From: Pegoplata infirma
Lineage: Eukaryota > Arthropoda > Insecta > Diptera > Anthomyiidae
Length of the DNA: 64,000 bases
NCBI GenBank assembly: GCA_963921195.1
Contig: OY992539.1
Location: 210,866,035 to 210,930,034, forward strand
Direction of reading: 5' to 3'
Below the pieces are notes generated by a model that was not told the origin of the DNA, did not search any database, and saw nothing but the letters and a program-made list of their open reading frames with translations. Made by a program: the position numbers and the translations under genes. Below, piece by piece: positions 63,364 through 64,000 of the stretch (its first letter is position 1; the number at the start of each line of letters is the position of its first letter).

Positions 63364-64000
63364 GTTTGTATTTTATTATTTTTTAATTTAAAATCCAAAA
63401 AAAGAAATATTTGGTTTCTTACTTTTTTTTAGTTTTGGTTAATTTTTGTTTCGTTTTTTTATTTTTTGGCTTAATTTTTTGTTTTATTATTTTTTTTAAA
63501 AAAAAGTTTTTATTTTAAAATTTCAATACAAAACCATACAACAAAAAGTATTTTATAGATTTTTAATATAAAATCATTAGGGTGACAGCTTTTTCTGGCT
63601 TATATTATGTTTAGTTTTTGGGGGGAAGCCCGGATTAAATTAAATTTCAGGCTAAGAATTTTCCACTAGTAATTTTAAAAATATCCATTAAATAAAAAAA
63701 AAATCAGTTGAAATTCTAAAAATCTAATTGAAATTTAAAACAAGTAAATGAATTAAAAAAAAAATAATTGAAACTCTTCGAGTTAAGAGAACGAACAAAA
63801 AAATGGCACGACGTTTGACAGTAACAAAACGTGATCGGCTATGCAAACAATTAAAACTCATTTTATTTCAATCACGGTGTCTCTTAATTTCACTACCAAT
63901 CTTCTTCTCTCAAAAATTGGTGCCTCTGAACACACAAATGCAAATTTTTATCCGTCGCCTTCCACTGTCATTGTTTCGTGTCTATTTTCTTTAACAACGG
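63364..64000. other. Following intron, AT-rich
   Basis: Presumed intron of the same gene running out of the window. A 63-codon frame at 63803-63994 starts MARRLTVTKRDRLCKQ but has no recognisable domain. Confidence 0.35.

Noticed and set aside
1..64000. tRNA, rRNA or snRNA genes
   Set aside because: I looked for cloverleaf-type A and B box pairs and conserved RNA blocks by eye and saw none; a covariance search would be decisive.

Overview
This is an AT-rich nuclear segment of an insect genome, most likely a higher fly (Diptera, perhaps a calyptrate such as a blow fly or house-fly relative). The basis is low GC, long A/T runs, host proteins of insect type, glutamine-rich exons typical of fly regulatory genes, and dispersed repeats whose GACGGACGGACAT core and GGGTATAAAA end resemble the INE-1/DINE-1 repeats of Drosophila (from memory). 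No bacterial features were seen. Apart from pol and the glutamine-rich exons there is little coding sequence; most of the window is nested mobile DNA.

Host genes: (1) deoxycytidylate deaminase, minus strand, 15861-16502. (2) Clathrin light chain, minus strand, 20866-21519. (3) A glutamine/alanine-rich protein of unknown identity, plus strand, with a first coding exon at 46592-47242, an intron of about 15 kb, and a second coding exon at about 62287-63363 that continues beyond the window. I believe the first two are also neighbours in Drosophila (CG6951 and CG6948, from memory); here 4.4 kb of stacked transposons separates them.

Layout: 1-5 kb holds diverged satellite-like sequence and large inverted-repeat (foldback) elements. 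5.2-8 kb is an inverted-repeat-bounded block carrying three further insertions. 9.3-10.1 kb is an INE-1-like repeat (family A). 10.2-13.2 kb is a 35-bp satellite. 13.2-15.5 kb has broken family A copies carrying a TTAA element and a foldback. 15.9-21.5 kb has the two minus-strand genes around a family A, long-inverted-repeat and hAT stack. 22.9-40.7 kb is one family A copy split by a hAT element, which holds a TA-target element, which holds smaller elements and a complete Gypsy-type LTR retrotransposon (25096-39166), whose 3' LTR has its own 289-bp insertion. 40.7-45.4 kb has more MITEs. 45.8-64 kb is the glutamine-rich gene, its large intron filled with minisatellite, MITEs and I-type non-LTR remnants.

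Most element boundaries come from pairing inverted termini with target-site duplications by eye. Where the interrupted repeat is known from another copy, the target can be read across the insertion. Family assignments from duplication length alone (8 bp hAT, TA Tc1/mariner, TTAA piggyBac, TTA/TAA PIF/Harbinger) are inferences. The best leads are the datable nest at 22.9-40.7 kb, the Gypsy element with 3.55-kb LTRs and an in-frame G GGA AAC slippery site, a CTCF-like motif inside a TTAA MITE, possible exon capture by MITEs, and a satellite that may descend from transposon interior sequence.
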